Of a stretch of 64,000 nucleotides of DNA, positions 46,000-56,700 are shown piece by piece. Made by a program: the position numbers and the translations under genes. The notes beneath the pieces are model-generated. The model worked only from the letters and a program-made list of their open reading frames with translations. It did no database searches and had not been told where the DNA came from. The number at the start of each line of letters is the position of its first letter. Within the stretch, counting starts at the first letter, position 1. Origin of the DNA: Mytilus galloprovincialis (lineage: Eukaryota > Mollusca > Bivalvia > Mytilida > Mytilidae); contig NC_134844.1 in NCBI RefSeq assembly GCF_965363235.1, positions 53,316,872 through 53,380,871 on the forward strand, in the 5' to 3' direction.

Positions 46000-48120
46000 T
46001 AGGACCAGTTTTTTACTATAGAAAATATTGAACGTTAACGTTTATCTCTTGACGGAAACGTAAATTTTAATTTCTTTTTGGAACTTTTAAATGAAAAATG
46101 CATCAATAAAAATGCTTTACAAACATAAATAAAATCATTCCTTTGGAAATTCTAAAAATGTTTAAATTCACGTTCACGGCAGTAAAAAATTCATTAGAAA
46201 AGTATTAAAACTTTAAGAACATACAACCGTTGGATGTTTAAAAAGTCCTGTTAAATTTAAAGAACAAATAAAAAAAGATTCAGAGATAGAAAGCTTATTA
46301 TTTATTTAAGAAAATCGGTATCTGAGTTTACCATTCTCTTTTTGTAAGATCTCAAGACTATTATTATCAGAAAGTATCTTTATGAGAAGCCTTTATCATT
46401 AATTTGAATAAAGCTGTAAGCAGTAGGATTTCATGAATTCAGGCACACATTACTAGTAAAATTTATAGTGTTGTGCATTTTACAACTAGCACAATTAATA
46501 AACGTATCTTATAGTAAGATACATAGTCTATTAGGCTCAAGCTGCATTTCTTATCATATAAATATATTAGTAACTTTATTTACAAGGTGTGTAATAGTTG
46601 AACAAATATATTAGAGTTCTATCAAAATTCATTCTATTAACAATTTTAATCAAGAACATAATTCAAGTTTTCACAACATACACGATTAGCAGTGTAAAAT
46701 TGTAAAATTTTACATCGTATGTGTTTATATTCTAAACACTTAGGGATATACTCAGATATACCTTTATTATTAGTATAGCTATAACATTTAACCATAAACC
46801 AGTACAGTTAATAATTTAGACAGCAGACACAGATATTACTTTCCAGTGTTTATTGTTTCATCCGGTATTTGGTCAGTGGATATTTTAGTCAGTTCTTGTA
46901 TAGTGCCATGGTCTTGTATAGTGTTTAGACATTTTGGTGGTTATTGCTACCCTCTATCATCAAAACCACTTGCGCGCAACAATATCTTATGAACTATATA
47001 AGATATTTCAAAAACTATATAATATATCTAATAAAGTATATCAGATATCTTATAAAGTTTATAAGGTATCTTGAAGTTAGAATAAATAGTTAAACTACTT
47101 GCCATACCACAATATGAATGGGTGGACTCATGTGATCCGAAAAGGTCAGATCCTGCAGCACTAGTTACATTATTGTTAAATCACGTTACTCTGTACATGC
47201 GTATCATAGTATTACTGGTTTGTTGGTATTGTTGTTTAACTGTTAAAAATGCGTATTGTTATATATGGGTAAGTTAGGATGTTATGAATACGCCACAAGA
47301 CAGTAATACAAGACTCAATAAATGATTTGTTAGTTTATCCTCGATTTACAATAGTTCCTATTTCTACCTACAAATAGAAGGGTTATTTTTGATTAAGAAA
47401 AAGACTTGACTACTGAATTTCTCTCATTGAACAGTAAAATATCGAGTATTCTGTAGGGTTACAAATATTTTTAATTTGCATATGAAAGCTGAAGCATACG
47501 AGTTTGAGCTTTCTAAAAAGCTGAGGACTTATTCGCTCTATCCTTATTTAAGGTAATATGTGTGCATGTGACTGTTCATTAAGTATTGAGAATGTGGGAA
47601 AGTTTATAATATTAAATGGATGTTATAGACTTGGAATATCAAATTTTGTATATATAATTCTTGAAAAGATTTTTCTGAAATTTTAAACTGACTTTTCAAT
47701 GCTTAGTTGTCAATGTGTTTTATGGAGTGTGGTTTTTTTTTTTAGTTCTTTCAGCTGGTGCTTGACTTGAGATTTTGATTGCTAACTCTGTATATAATTT
47801 ATTTAGATATATATGAATGTTTAGATATGTTGAAAAAGAGCAATACATATTAAGTTTCAGTGAATATGAATAAAGAGCGTGTGCTTTAAATCCATACCTT
47901 TAAAAATTGTGTTCATTTTACTTGTTGAAAATTAAAACATTTACAAATAAACCAGACTCTGGAGGTGTACCTATATTTGCAGTAGTGTAGTCTTTCAAAC
48001 TAGAAAGACATTAATAAATTATATATTATTTTAATATCTACAAAATCATGAAAATGTGAACACAATTGTACCCAATTTTACGCATTTAGGGTCGTTGTTT
48101 AAAAAACGGTTAAGTATCTA
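46000..48120. other. No gene recognised; AT-rich repeat at 46985-47080
   Basis: The region contains a second AT-rich palindromic repeat (ATATCTTATGAACTATATAA, CAGATATCTTATAAAG) similar to 43785-43895. Otherwise I see no exon, repeat family or RNA gene. Confidence 0.35.
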
Positions 48121-48125
48121 CAGAA

Positions 48126-48345
48126 TTTGTTTGATTAATTGATTGGTATTCAACGCAACTTTCAGGAACTGTTTTATATTTTGACTGTAAACCATTGACA
48201 TTCAGTAGGGAAGCTGACAAGAATCATAGTCAATTAAAATTGGAATGGAGCGCAAATAACACGCGAGGAATTCAAATTCACAACGTTAACTTCAGTGTTG
48301 AAAGGCCAGTGAGGCAGAAGTTGCACTACCTAGACCACGTGAAAA
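48126..48345 (-). repeat. Diverged tRNA-derived SINE, second copy
   Basis: Read on the minus strand: CCTTTCAACACTGAAGTTAA, GTTGTGAATTTGAATTCC (decayed B box), GAATGTCAATGGTTTACAG, AAAGTTGCGTTGAATACC and an AATCAATTAATC tail. The order matches 12500-12728. The A box is poorly kept. Confidence 0.6.
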
Positions 48346-48349
48346 GCGA

Positions 48350-48960
48350 CTTAAGCATTGATAGATAAGATTAGACTACATGAGTCCTAGTTATAATATA
48401 TCAATGCAATGGTATATTTTTTCTATGGAGTCAATTGTAAAAAAATATGAAAAACTTTGTGTTGCATTGTAGAGTTGGGTTGGGTTTTTTTTTTTGCACT
48501 TCAGAATTTTTTTGTTTTGTTGTTTTCCTCTGATGGTTTAAGTGTTTCCCTCGGTTTTGGTTTTTAACCCGGATTTATTTTCTCAATCAATGTATGACTT
48601 CTTTTTAACACCGGTATACTACCTTAATTTGAGTGTATGATATTTCTATAGACGTATATTCATAAGGATATGGTTAAAGAAGAAGTGATAACTCTTTTAA
48701 CATTTTCATTATACACATTAGTTCGTTCGTTGGTTTTCCCGTAATAGTGGTTTTACACTAGCCATTTTGGGGACCCTTTATACCTTGCTGTTCGGTTTGT
48801 GATTGATGATGATTTGAAATAACCACTAGAGTAGAAAGTACTACATTGGTTCTTCAACACAACAGTTATTTAAAAGATTATCAAATATACCTTTGTACTT
48901 GACAATGAAAGAAAACAATAGTGCTACATTTGTGCATATGTAAATTAAACAAGAGGCAAC
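48350..48960. other. Intergenic, partial family D repeat
   Basis: AAGTGTTTCCCTCGGTTTTG and CACCGGTATACTACC near 48540-48630 complement the 17960-18060 repeat. Nothing else recognised. Confidence 0.35.
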
Positions 48961-48975
48961 TTGCAGATCATATTT

Positions 48976-48981
48976 TTTATT
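48976..48981 (-). terminator. Poly(A) signal of the C1q gene
   Basis: AATAAA on the minus strand lies about 17 bp after the stop codon (48998-49000). Confidence 0.55.
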
Positions 48982-48997
48982 ATTGCATTGTGTTTCT

Positions 48998-50531
48998 TTA
49001 TAGAGTTGTAATCAAAAATCCAGTAAAGGTGCTATAATCGTTACCATGTACCTTTTGTGCTCCGCCACCAGGATGATGTTGGACAGATATAACATCGCCT
49101 TTGTTTAATACTACCGTTCCTGTCACTGATCCGGAACTATTACTTCCATTGCTATGTCCTTTGCCGAGTTTGTTGTTATTTTTCATTAAAATGAAGTGGA
49201 GGGTGCTACCAGTTGATATCTGAGAACAGGCAAAGTAGTAAAGACCATTAACTGGTGCACGGAATTTACCATTACTGGAATCATATGCCTGACCAAGGTT
49301 TGTGTAAATTTTGTCGTACACAATCGTTTGAGACCCAGATAGTGAAGTATGTTTTGTCAGGGCAGCATAGAAGGCAACTGTTTCCTTTTTACGGTCTTCA
49401 CAACTTTGACCTGTAATATAACCAAAGATAGTAAAAAGCATTGCATTTATAATTTTTAAAATGATTTTTATCTATATGTTTTACTTTCGAGTTCATCACA
49501 TTGGTTATAAATTAAGTGGATGATACAATCATATTGCGACCATGTTCAATATAATAAAATCAGATGCTTTCTGTACCTTAAAATCGGTGTAAATCATATG
49601 TTCATGATGAAGCTGTCTATATGGGCTGTTTTTTTTTATACGCGAAGCATTTGAGTCAATCTGATTATCTTAATATATTTTAATTTAGCATCGGTTAAAA
49701 GAAAGAGCCACACACTTTATTGACGATATACAAATCTTTACGATGAATAGATTTACCTTTACCGTGTTGTATTTCTTTAACCAGTTTTTGAAGACTTTCC
49801 ATTATAGTGACAAATCTGTCTGCAAATGAATAAAAATGTTGACTGCAATTTATATTGTTTAGTTAATTTTGTTAATTTATCGATGAAATTTGATTTTAAA
49901 AAGTAACTTATATGTAAGAAATGCATGTAAAAAGAGTTTTGACGACAGGAAATTTGTCAAAATGACCATATAATTGAAGTTCATGCCAACACCGAAGTGC
50001 TGACTACTGGGCTGGTGATGAATTCGGGGACATGCACACCGAAACCAACTAAGTCATTACTAATTTTATCAATTTACAACTCTTGACATTTTCCATTATA
50101 AAAGTTACAGTCGTAAAATAGGAAATACGTGTTACATTTAAGTTGTGACACAACTTTATGAAAATCTTATCAATATTATCAAGCTCGGTCATATTCTAGC
50201 AGTATCCGTTACTCTGCTGTTGATTCCATAATTTCAAGAATCTCAATTTGAGTGGTATAAATCTTGCATTCATTATGGTCATATGAATACAAAGTAGGAT
50301 TTTTCGAGATCAAATTTTTACCAATATTGAACTTTTATAAAACTGACGACGAATCGAATATAAATCAATCATCTGTATAATCAAAGAATTTAAAGAATAG
50401 TAAGCTGGTTTGTTTTTTTCACTATTAAAACATCAACACTACTTACCATTGGTAAACTTTTCTTTAGCATCAACCAATAATGAACGATCCACAAGAATAA
50501 AAATAATACACATAACTACTGATGTCAGCAT
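48998..50531 (-). CDS. Secreted C1q-domain protein
   Basis: Three exons: 50447-50531 (signal peptide, MLTSVVMCIIFILVDRSLL), 49763-49819 (short helix, MESLQKLVKEIQH) and 48998-49410 (C1q domain), all phase 1, GT/AG. A second possible donor 6 bp further on would end exon 2 at 49757; the 49763 choice gives 184 aa, the same length as the paralogue at 29021-30586, and the last exon is 413 nt in both. The domain shows VAFYAALTKHTSLSGSQTIV, NGKFRAPVNGLYYFACSQ, MKNNNKLGKGHSNG and DYSTFTGFLITTL, with the Phe/Tyr/Gly core of the family. Expected role: a secreted, trimer-forming recognition protein, probably in innate immunity; no collagen stalk, as is usual for bivalve 'ghC1q' proteins. No lesions. It lies on the same strand as the fibrinogen-related gene 5.5 kb away. 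Confidence 0.92.
49985..50040. repeat. Fragment of the hairpin repeat
   Basis: GTGCTGACTACTGGGCTGGT and GATGAATTCGGGGACATGCA match 45757-45790. It lies in intron 1 of the C1q gene. Confidence 0.5.
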
Positions 50532-51019
50532 TGTTTGATGTGTGGACGAACAAACTTGTTTCTTTTGGTAAAATAGAAACATGCACTACTATTAACTTTA
50601 CTGTTCCAAATGCTTCTTTTGTAATGGTATATCTCGTTAAAAAATATTGCGTGACGGAAATAATTAGTCAATATTGATGAAAATATTATATTTCCTCTGC
50701 AAAATTTGTTTGAAATTGACAAAAAAAAAAGAAAATTTGGAAAATAAGAATCAATTCTTTCAAAATCCAAATAGAACGGATAGCTTACCTTAATGTAAGG
50801 TCAAAATATACAATATGCTGTTTCAAATCCTTCAAAATATTTTGAGCCATTAAAACAATACATAGCACAAAATAGCATTCAGCACAACAATTTGAATAAC
50901 GTCCATACAGTTTACAAACACTTGCAAAATGCTCAAAAGGCATTACACAGCCCAAGAGACAAATGAAACACGTGCAATACAAAGTTTTCTTTTAAATATG
51001 TTGTGAGAAAATTATAAAT

Positions 51020-51190
51020 ATCAATATAAAAATATGAAGTGTTATGAGCGCCAATGAGACAAGTCTACATTCAAGTCACAATGTATAAAAATTTAATTAT
51101 TTTAGGTCGATTCGTCCTTTTTACACAGACCGATGGCTAAAACTGAACAGCAAGCACTAAAGAGCCATTTCTCGTTTTTATAATAGATCG
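51020..51190 (-). repeat. RT-tail repeat, 'GAGCGCC' variant
   Basis: GAAGTGTTATGAGCGCCAAT, GAGACAAGTCTACATTCAAG and TTTAGGTCGATTCGTCC match the 12850 and 31140 variants. Confidence 0.5.
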
Positions 51191-51433
51191 GACGGTTTTC
51201 CTTCTTTAATTGTTTTACACTTGTAATGTTGGGTTGTTAACAGCATCACGAGTGCGTGGATCATAAAAAACCTTTAACTGAGCATCTCTTTAGGCTAAAC
51301 TACATTACCGTTGAATGTAGATGAACCTAAAGTAAAATTTTTGTCCTACTTTTACAGATGTGAATTATATTATACTCCTGATATATAAAAGTTCCTTTTT
51401 CTAGAGTTAAACGCCATTCTACTGCATTTTGAA

Positions 51434-53058
51434 ATATTGTGATAAAATTCTAAATGGAAATGGGGAATGTGTCAAAGAGACAGCAACCCAACCATAGAGC
51501 AGACAACAGTAGAAGATCACCAACAGGTCTTTAATGCAGCGAGAAATTCCTGCACCCGGAGGCGTCTTTCAGCTGACCCCTAAACATATATATATACTAT
51601 TTCAGTGATAATGAACGTCATACTAAACTCCAAATTGTACACAAGAAACTAAAATTAAAAATAATACAAGACTAACAAAGGCCAGAGGCTCCTGACTTGG
51701 GACAGGCGCTAAATTGCGGCGAGGTTAAACATGTTTATGAGATCTCAACCCTCCCTCTATACCTCTAGCCAATGCAGAAAAGTAAACGCATAACAATACG
51801 CCAAATTAAAATTCAGTTCAAGAGAATTCCGAGTTTGATGTCAGAAGATGTAACCAAAGAAAATAAACAAAATGACAATAATAATAAATAACATCAGACT
51901 ACTAGCAGTTAACTGACATGCCAGCTCCAGACTTCAATTAAACTGATTGAAAGATTATTTCTTCATCATATGAATATTAGGCACAATCCTTCCTGTGAGG
52001 GGTTTAGTATCATACCATCATAACATTTATGAGAAGAACATAACCCGTGTCATACCAACAACTGGTCTTTAAATAAATGTGTTTAGTTCCGATGCAAAGA
52101 CCCTATAAGTGAATCAACATTATGGCAAAATATGCAATCGTTAATGACCTGACAACATCATCGTAACTATAGCTCTTCTTAATAAGTCTATTTAAAGGTT
52201 TTGTAAGCTTCTGAGATGTATACCTACATGTTTGTGCTTTATAAAGAATATTTCCATAAAATATTGGATGTGAAATACCTGAACGTATAAGAAGTCTGCA
52301 TTTTGAGTTAAATTTACGAATGATGTCCTTATACCGATGATGAAAGTTAGTAAATGTTTTGACTAGTTTGTGATATCAAAAACCCTGGTGTAATAATTTT
52401 TCAGTAATACATAAATTTCTCTCATTAAAATCTAAAACATTGTTACATACACGAGCGAATCGTACAAGTTGAGATATATTAACACCGTAAGATGGTGACA
52501 AGAGAAAGTCAACATCTACAAATGGATAATTAACGATAGGAAATGAGAAATCATCTCTTTTATCATACATTTAGTATTAAGCTTTCCGTTAATGATATAG
52601 ATATCAAGATCGACAAAAGGACAGTGTCATTGTTAGTATTAGCTTTATTTAAAATAAGTCCAACAGGATGAATTACTTTAATATACATACTGAAGTCGTC
52701 ATTATTGAGAACCAACATATCATCCAAATATCTAAAAGTATTATTAACTTTGTGTATCAGATGGTTCGATGGGTCTTTGCTAATTTTTGTCATCAATTGT
52801 AACTCATAGCAATACAAAAACAGGTCCGCAATAAGTGGTGCACAGTTAGTTCCCATTGGAATTCCGATAACCTGGCGATATACGGATTCGTCAAAGCGAA
52901 CAAAAATGATATCTAGAAAAAATTCAAGGGCAGATATAATATCAAAGCATGTCCAATGGACATAGTTTTTTTGTTTATTGCTACTAAAAAATGACCTAAA
53001 AGAGTTTGAACATATATATTCACATTCTGAGTCAACTTTACTTATAAACACTGAACCA
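51434..53058 (-). mobile_element. RT retroelement, family A-like, second copy
   Basis: RT remnant from 53058 to about 52180 on the minus strand, then a tail to 51434. The tail shares GAGGCTCCTGACTTGGGACA and GGCGAGGTTAAACATGTTTA with 8345-8400, but its terminus (AAATGGGGAATGTGTCAAAG) is different, so it is a sister family. The upstream end is cut at 53059 by the hairpin-ended element. Confidence 0.65.
52180..53058 (-). pseudogene. Reverse transcriptase of the second family A-like copy, broken
   Basis: Motifs in order: YRQVIGIPMGTNCAPLIADL (block B), FRYLDDMLVLNNDDFS (catalytic YLDD), YDKRDDFSFPIVNYPF and SPSYGVNISQLVRFARV. The frame changes once near 52570-52640 and a stop follows ...LLHQGF at about 52376, after which decayed code (for example the complement of CATTCGTAAATTTAACTC) continues to about 52180. 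Sequence similarity to 8804-9667 is obvious at the protein level. The 5' part of the enzyme is missing. Confidence 0.7.
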
Positions 53059-54005
53059 ATTAAAAACCAATTGTTCAAAGAACAATTGAAGGTCTTTCAA
53101 CCAATAAGGATCTATTTTGATATGAAAATATTAAGATTCAGTTGAAAATGTCACTTGCTATGGCTTTATGATATAAAAATGTGAATTGGAGCAAAGGTCA
53201 AAATCTAGAACGTCCAAATAACCTATGACCTTGACCTCAATTTCAAGGTCATAAACCAAGGATCCCAAAACAACAGACCCTAGGTTTGTATTATGTATGG
53301 TTCATGAGTAATATCACTTTACGCATAATTCTAAATATAAGAGGGGCAAAAACTCCCATTTTTTGTCTACACACCCTTCCAATCAAAATTTATAAGTTAC
53401 GACATGTCGCAACTAACAATTTAGTAAAAATAATTTGTCGAAATCTTATAAAGTTAATGAAAATAAGTGAAAATAAGCCAAAATCAAAATTTAGAATTTG
53501 ACCTTGACCTTTGACCTTGACCTTATTTTCATTTTTTTGGACTAAGGATCTTAAATCAAAAGACCCTAGGTCTCTATCACTTATGGTTTACCAGCTAGAA
53601 ATGCATATCACTTATATCATATATAAAAGGGGGGATAACTCTCATATGGAGTCTCCGGATAGCTTCGGTCCAAATGAAACAGAACATCCTGAGGATATAA
53701 CGAGCAATTTTGAAAAATAAATTTGTCGGTTTCTTATACGGTTGCGAAGCCTTAGAGGACACAAGAAAAACAGTGTTCGGGGAGATAACTCTTACAAGGT
53801 AAAGTTTTTTGTTACGCGGTGTCAGTTTCAGAAGCGTATTAACTGTTCGATATCATATACCTTATATCTAAGCGACATCTTGTGAAACAAAAAAACAGCG
53901 AAGGAAAAAAAAGTTGGCGGAAGAAAAAAAAAAAAAATAATAATAATAATAATAATCAGAACAAACCCTATAGGTCTTTCACCTGAAAGGTTGAAAGACC
54001 TAATT
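53059..54005 (-). mobile_element. ~940-bp hairpin-ended element (family E), copy 2
   Basis: Inverted relative to 18725-19668. It starts CCAATTGTTCAAAGAACAATT (hairpin), has both AGGTCAAGGTCA blocks (complement at 53229-53240 and 53500-53525), the (AAT)n plus poly(A) tract at 53924-53957, and ends GGTCTTTCACCTGAAAGGTTGAAAGACC (hairpin). It interrupts the RT at 53058. Confidence 0.65.
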
Positions 54006-54680
54006 AATCAAAGACACCTGGCCTACATGTGTATTCGCCAGTGAGACCAAATGCTATCATCAAAGTTAGCATTGATGAGCACTATTTATTGATTTCAAAA
54101 TAAAACATGAACAGATTATCTAAAGAAATACGGAAACTTAAATATTTAAAAATTAGAATAAGATGAAACATCCGCATCAAGATTTTTAATCATAAACATT
54201 TATATAGAGGTGAACTCCTTCTTTAGCACTCATAAATTTTGTTGTATGTTTAGAATCTTGAACAATCTAATAAAGTTAATACTTTAAGAAATATGTTACT
54301 TTCATCGATGAGAGTTAAACAAAAACACAAGTCAAATCTGCGTAGATGCCGTCTATTCGAATATCCTAAATATCTTGAAAGTATCAACCAATAATAGTGT
54401 ATCATTTTCGTTTTCTAAGTATTAAAAGTAACGCAGATTACCATGTGGAGTGTCATGATATTTTAATATGTTATCGTGTATAATAGTTTTATTCAATAGG
54501 TAAACACACATGATGTGCTAGCTAAAAATTATTGCAAATTTATAATAAGCTTATCTTAACATTATTTTTCTATATACATACAAAAGCTCATATATGACGG
54601 GATTTTTGAGACATAAGTCATATCGTGGAAATGAATGGCGTCAATTTCACTCCCGGTTTTTAGTGTTGTTTCTTATTTAT
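54006..54680. other. No gene recognised
   Basis: AT-rich; no repeat or exon recognised. Confidence 0.3.
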
Positions 54681-54895
54681 TAACCGTTGATGTAAATGTC
54701 TTTTGGTTTCATGAGTCTTTGTTTACTCCTTGGTTTTGATTGCTATTGTCTTCAAATCAATTATCAAACCGAATATTAATAGCCAAGTCACTTTGTTGAA
54801 GACCGTACTTTGACCTTTAATGATTGACTTTTAAAAATTGTGATTTTGGATGGAGAGTTGTCTTATTGGCACTCATACCACACCTTACTATATCT
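54680..54895 (+). repeat. RT-tail repeat, variant, opposite orientation
   Basis: GAAGACCGTACTTTGACCTT, GGATGGAGAGTTGTCTTATT and GGCACTCATACCACACCTT complement the 31140 type. Confidence 0.5.
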
Positions 54896-55332
54896 ATAAG
54901 TTAATGATTTTTTTTTAAAGTAATTGTTACTTTTTTCAGTAAAGTTTTTTTTATCATCGGGAGTTTGTTCGGTATGTTATATCTCATAAACGTTTGTTTA
55001 GTTCATAGAATGGGTTTTAAAAGAGGAAGGCATAATTGGCCACATTAAGGTCCAAACAATGATGCAAAAATAATGTATTAACGTTTCAGAAAATATCATA
55101 TATGTATTGGACGTCAGCTAATGAATAGTAAGTAGAATCAATATATATAACTGTGTGCTCCCTTTTTAAATACTCTTTGTTGTATTTGTATAAACCAGGA
55201 AAGAAATATAAATTATACGATATTTTATCGATTAAGAATTAGCCAAATTAATGTGAATGCCACCATTTCAGATATTTCTGATGACCAGAAAAATGAGACA
55301 CCATATTTGCGCATCAAAATGTTCTTTGAGCT

Positions 55333-55475
55333 CTGGCCTTGCGGTCATTAAACTTTCGAGCATGATTTTCGTACTCAGACTCGAAAATCAACCAATCAAA
55401 ATACTGGATTCGGTGTTTCGAGCACTAATTTTGTACTCCAAGTTCCGAGTAAAGTTTTATGACCGAGGATCCTGG
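55333..55475. mobile_element. Short TIR element, copy 1
   Basis: CTGGCCTTGCGGTCATTAAA at the left and GTTTTATGACCGAGGATCCTGG at the right are imperfect inverted repeats. Confidence 0.5.
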
Positions 55476-55583
55476 TGTTTTTAGAAGTTGTCTAATTGTC
55501 TCTGTATTTGATACCTAATTTTATATAGATTAGACCGTTGGTTAAGAGACGACATATTTACTCACCAAAATGTTCTTTGAGCT

Positions 55584-55725
55584 CTGGCCTTGAAGTCATA
55601 AGTCTTTCGAGTCAGTTTTTTATACTCATACTCCAAAATCAATCAATAACAGTGCTGGATTTTATGTTTTGAGCATGATTTTTGTGGTCCGAGCACTGAG
55701 CAAAATTTTATGACTTCAAGGCCAG
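55584..55725. mobile_element. 142-bp MITE with perfect 18-bp inverted ends, copy 2
   Basis: CTGGCCTTGAAGTCATAA (55584) is the exact reverse complement of TTATGACTTCAAGGCCAG (ending 55725). Inner parts (CGAGTCAG, CCGAGCACTGAG) pair weakly. Confidence 0.65.
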
Positions 55726-55799
55726 GTGTATACTAGAAGTTGTCTAATTTGCAAAAGTACCACATCTCTGTATTTGATATCAATACATAGTAGGAAAGC

Positions 55800-56700
55800 T
55801 TCTTCTATCAAGCACGTTCTAATGACCTCCTTGATCAAATCTACTTTTAAAACAGTTTAACAGTCGGCCTGTTATTGACGTTGTATCTTAATACATTTGT
55901 ACCTACTTTTTTCATTCATAAATATTAACAGGGTAAAACGATATAATATCTAATCAACAAATTAGAGGATAATGTTGATTATAAATTGTGATTTTGTTAT
56001 CCCTTGAACCGTTATCTCAGAGTTTATATTTTGATCATGTACACATTCTCTTCTGTATTCCCCTGCACGTAAGTGTTGTTATATGACTGTTCAATTTGTA
56101 TTTTTTAAAAGGGAAGATCATAAGCATGACGGTTTCCATTGTTTTGAGACTTGATAATGGTTGAAAGTAATTATGCAATTTCTTAAGTTTGTTTCACAAA
56201 TTAATTTGCTCACCAAGACCCCACAGATTGCTATCCCACAAATAAAGGACGTAACTTCGAAACAAGTTTTATTCAACACATGTTCAATGAAAAATCTCAT
56301 TTTTACACTTATTGAAAACTAATGCTATTGTCTTTATTTAAGAAAGATTTACCTTACTGTCTGTAAGTGAATCCAGTTATATCTTTTGAATGAGAGGGAG
56401 AATATAAAAATAATGGAACACCAAAAAAAAAACGCAAAAACAAGTGATTCACCCAATATCAATTAAATCGCAGTTTATTTTGTATAAATTCACTATACTA
56501 TTAAAGATGTCACAAACTAAAAGTGATACTTAACAAATCGATAATATCAAATCAGTAGTTGTTCCTAATAATATATCCGTCGTTATAGCAAAATAGTGTA
56601 GCATTACGTTTAATATAAATCCGATATTCTACACGTTTCATCATTCATAATCATATAAAGTTCAATATGCCCGTAAATAGTAACTATCAAACAAGAAAGT
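55800..56700. other. 3' flank of the decayed receptor gene
   Basis: I searched for a fourth membrane segment exon on the minus strand and found none. The frame at 56118-56300 is hydrophobic in part but has no splice acceptor and no receptor motif. Confidence 0.35.

Larger units (their letters stand above)
55308..55795. repeat. Tandem duplication (~255-bp step) containing two MITEs
   Basis: AAATGTTCTTTGAGCTCTGGC occurs at about 55318 and 55568, and AGAAGTTGTCTAATT after each unit. Each unit contains an inverted-repeat element; see 55333-55475 and 55584-55725. Confidence 0.6.

Noticed and set aside
56118-56300. Candidate fourth membrane segment of the receptor pseudogene
   Set aside because: No splice acceptor in front, no charged flanks or motif of receptor M4, and it lies about 400 bp past the last recognised exon.
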